From a virus: DNA of 64,000 bases. The notes below the pieces were generated by a model, which saw only the letters and a list, made by a program, of their open reading frames with translations, was not told the DNA's origin and did not search any database. A program made the position numbers and the translations under genes. This document shows, in pieces, positions 63,075 to 64,000 of this stretch (position 1 is the first letter of the stretch; the number at the start of each line of letters is the position of its first letter). The stretch covers positions 124,001 through 188,000 of the IMG/VR virus record IMGVR_UViG_3300024262_006558; one strand, given 5' to 3'.

Positions 63075-63778
63075 TGGAGTTAACAAAAAAAGAACAGCAT
63101 ATTATTGACACCTATAAATTAGAAATGGGAGACATTTCTAAAATAAGGGGTATATCTGAAAAACTAGGGACCAACAAGTACTCAGTGTGGATTGCTAAAG
63201 AAGCTAGAAAGAATCCAGAATTACTAGAGGACTACCAAGGTATGTCTAGCGTAATAGATTGGGCTACTGCAAACAAAGCTGATATTTTTCGTTTCTCTTT
63301 TGAAGAAGCGAAAAAAGAAGAGGAAAATTGGCACGAGTCTTTAATTAACAATCCAGTCATATCTGAAAAAATAAAGAACAAAGAAATCGATGAAGATCGA
63401 ATTATTTTTAGATGCAGTGACAATAAATATTTCTTTTATTTATTAAACGAATACGACCTATCAGTAGAAGGTAATCAAATGATGCATTGTGTAGGCGGAG
63501 CTAACTATAAACAAAAAGTTAGGAATGCTGCAGAAAATAAAGGAGGATCCTTTATAGTTTCTTTGAGAGATGAACAGAATAGACCTCATGTTACAATTGA
63601 GATAAATTCCAATACGGGAAACGAAATTCAGATACGAGGAAAAGGGAATAGCAACCTTTCTAGCAAGCTTAAAAAAAAGATAATTGAATTTGCACTTTTT
63701 GCCAGCGGATATCAAAATATCAAAGACAAAGAAATACTGGATCTAATAAACATGAACCTCACACATTTCAACCAATAA
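63074..63778 (+). CDS. PcfJ-like domain protein
   Basis: 234 residues. A helical start (TKKEQHIIDTYKLEMGDI) with a winged-helix feel (SEKLGTNKYSVWIAKEA), then from residue ~130 a PcfJ-like core: LSVEGNQMMHCVGGANYKQK, GGSFIVSLRDEQNRPHVTIE and GNEIQIRGKGNSN. The EGxxMxHCVGG and PHVTIE...IQIxGKxN combination is the family signature. PcfJ proteins occur in phages and conjugative elements; the function is unknown. The Cys and His in the core may be functional. Confidence 0.78.
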   Translation: MELTKKEQHIIDTYKLEMGDISKIRGISEKLGTNKYSVWIAKEARKNPELLEDYQGMSSVIDWATANKADIFRFSFEEAKKEEENWHESLINNPVISEKIKNKEIDEDRIIFRCSDNKYFFYLLNEYDLSVEGNQMMHCVGGANYKQKVRNAAENKGGSFIVSLRDEQNRPHVTIEINSNTGNEIQIRGKGNSNLSSKLKKKIIEFALFASGYQNIKDKEILDLINMNLTHFNQ

Positions 63779-63794
63779 ACTATAAATCTTTTTC

Positions 63795-63802
63795 TATTTA
63801 TT
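63795..63802 (+). promoter_or_regulatory. Putative late promoter element TATTTATT
   Basis: Thirty-eight nt before the ATG at 63841; a second, ATTTATTT-type tract follows about 10 nt later, so the exact element is unclear. Confidence 0.35.
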
Positions 63803-63840
63803 AAAATAAAGCATTTATTTCAATAAATAATACATAAGAT

Positions 63841-64000
63841 ATGGGGCTGGGTTTACAAACAATCAATGACAGTGATGATCCTAACGCTGGAAAGGATAAG
63901 ATAAATTATAATTTTGGTATACTTGAAAATTTTTCTCCAAGTGGAATAACAAGCGCAAGCTCAGTTTCTTTTAGCGCAACATCAATTAGTGCTACCACGT
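63841..64000 (+). CDS. Tail fibre protein, 3'-partial
   Basis: 53 residues visible. MGLGLQTINDSDDPNAGKDK, then INYNFGILENFSPSG and a Ser/Ala/Thr-rich stretch (SVSFSATSISATT) similar to the SATT repeats of the minus-strand fibre at 26478. Runs off the window end. Only composition and repeat type support the fibre call. Confidence 0.6.
   Translation, partial: MGLGLQTINDSDDPNAGKDKINYNFGILENFSPSGITSASSVSFSATSISATT

Overview
This AT-rich window reads as part of a large contractile-tailed (T4-like) bacteriophage genome. The evidence is a gp5-like baseplate hub protein, gp25, a gp6/J-like baseplate wedge protein, a gpI-like tail protein, several very large baseplate or fibre proteins, a gp55-like late sigma factor, SbcC/SbcD-type recombination proteins, a primase, a RuvC-like resolvase and an endolysin. 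Most start codons lack a Shine-Dalgarno sequence and are preceded by A-rich leaders, which suggests a Bacteroidetes-type host. The style of the tail-fibre proteins fits marine phages. Both host points are inference. I saw no tRNA, rRNA, CRISPR array, IS element or integrase. Neither end of the window is a natural boundary: a gene is cut at each edge. No gene-free stretch exceeds 300 bases.

Layout. 1-6.9 kb: sugar-nucleotide and glycosylation genes (intein-split GDP-mannose 4,6-dehydratase, GT4 glycosyltransferase, a probable second transferase), a metallophosphoesterase, a degenerate HAD-like protein and a possible cyclic-nucleotide sponge. 6.9-8.3 kb: the sigma factor. 8.3-36.9 kb: tail, baseplate and fibre module, mostly + strand, with two inverted islands (11.2-13.6 and 26.5-32.7 kb) of fibre-like Ser/Thr/Gly-rich genes. 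36.9-43 kb: DNA metabolism (resolvase, primase, SbcD-SbcC fusion, PD-(D/E)XK nuclease). 43-47 kb: small accessory genes, including a cluster of four short proteins that share the N-terminal peptide MRK(K/R/N)FYH(A/S)(Y/F). Three of the four look like a tail tube protein, the N-terminus of a tail sheath and a piece of a major capsid protein. 47.2-50.1 kb: SNF2-type helicase with a class 3 intein in its Walker A motif. 50.2-63.8 kb: endolysin and many small or virion-associated unknowns, an AT-hook protein and a PcfJ-like protein. 63.8 kb onward: start of another fibre gene.

How the parts work together. A sense-strand motif, TATTTAT(A/T/G), often 14-21 nt before the start codon, precedes at least fifteen genes on both strands. 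It is the best candidate for this phage's late promoter and would be read by the gp55-like sigma. Rho-independent hairpins separate several transcription units. The DNA metabolism genes are consistent with T4-like recombination-dependent replication. The most novel items are the tagged virion-fragment cassettes, the single-chain Mre11/Rad50-type fusion, and two inteins of different splicing classes in unrelated enzymes.
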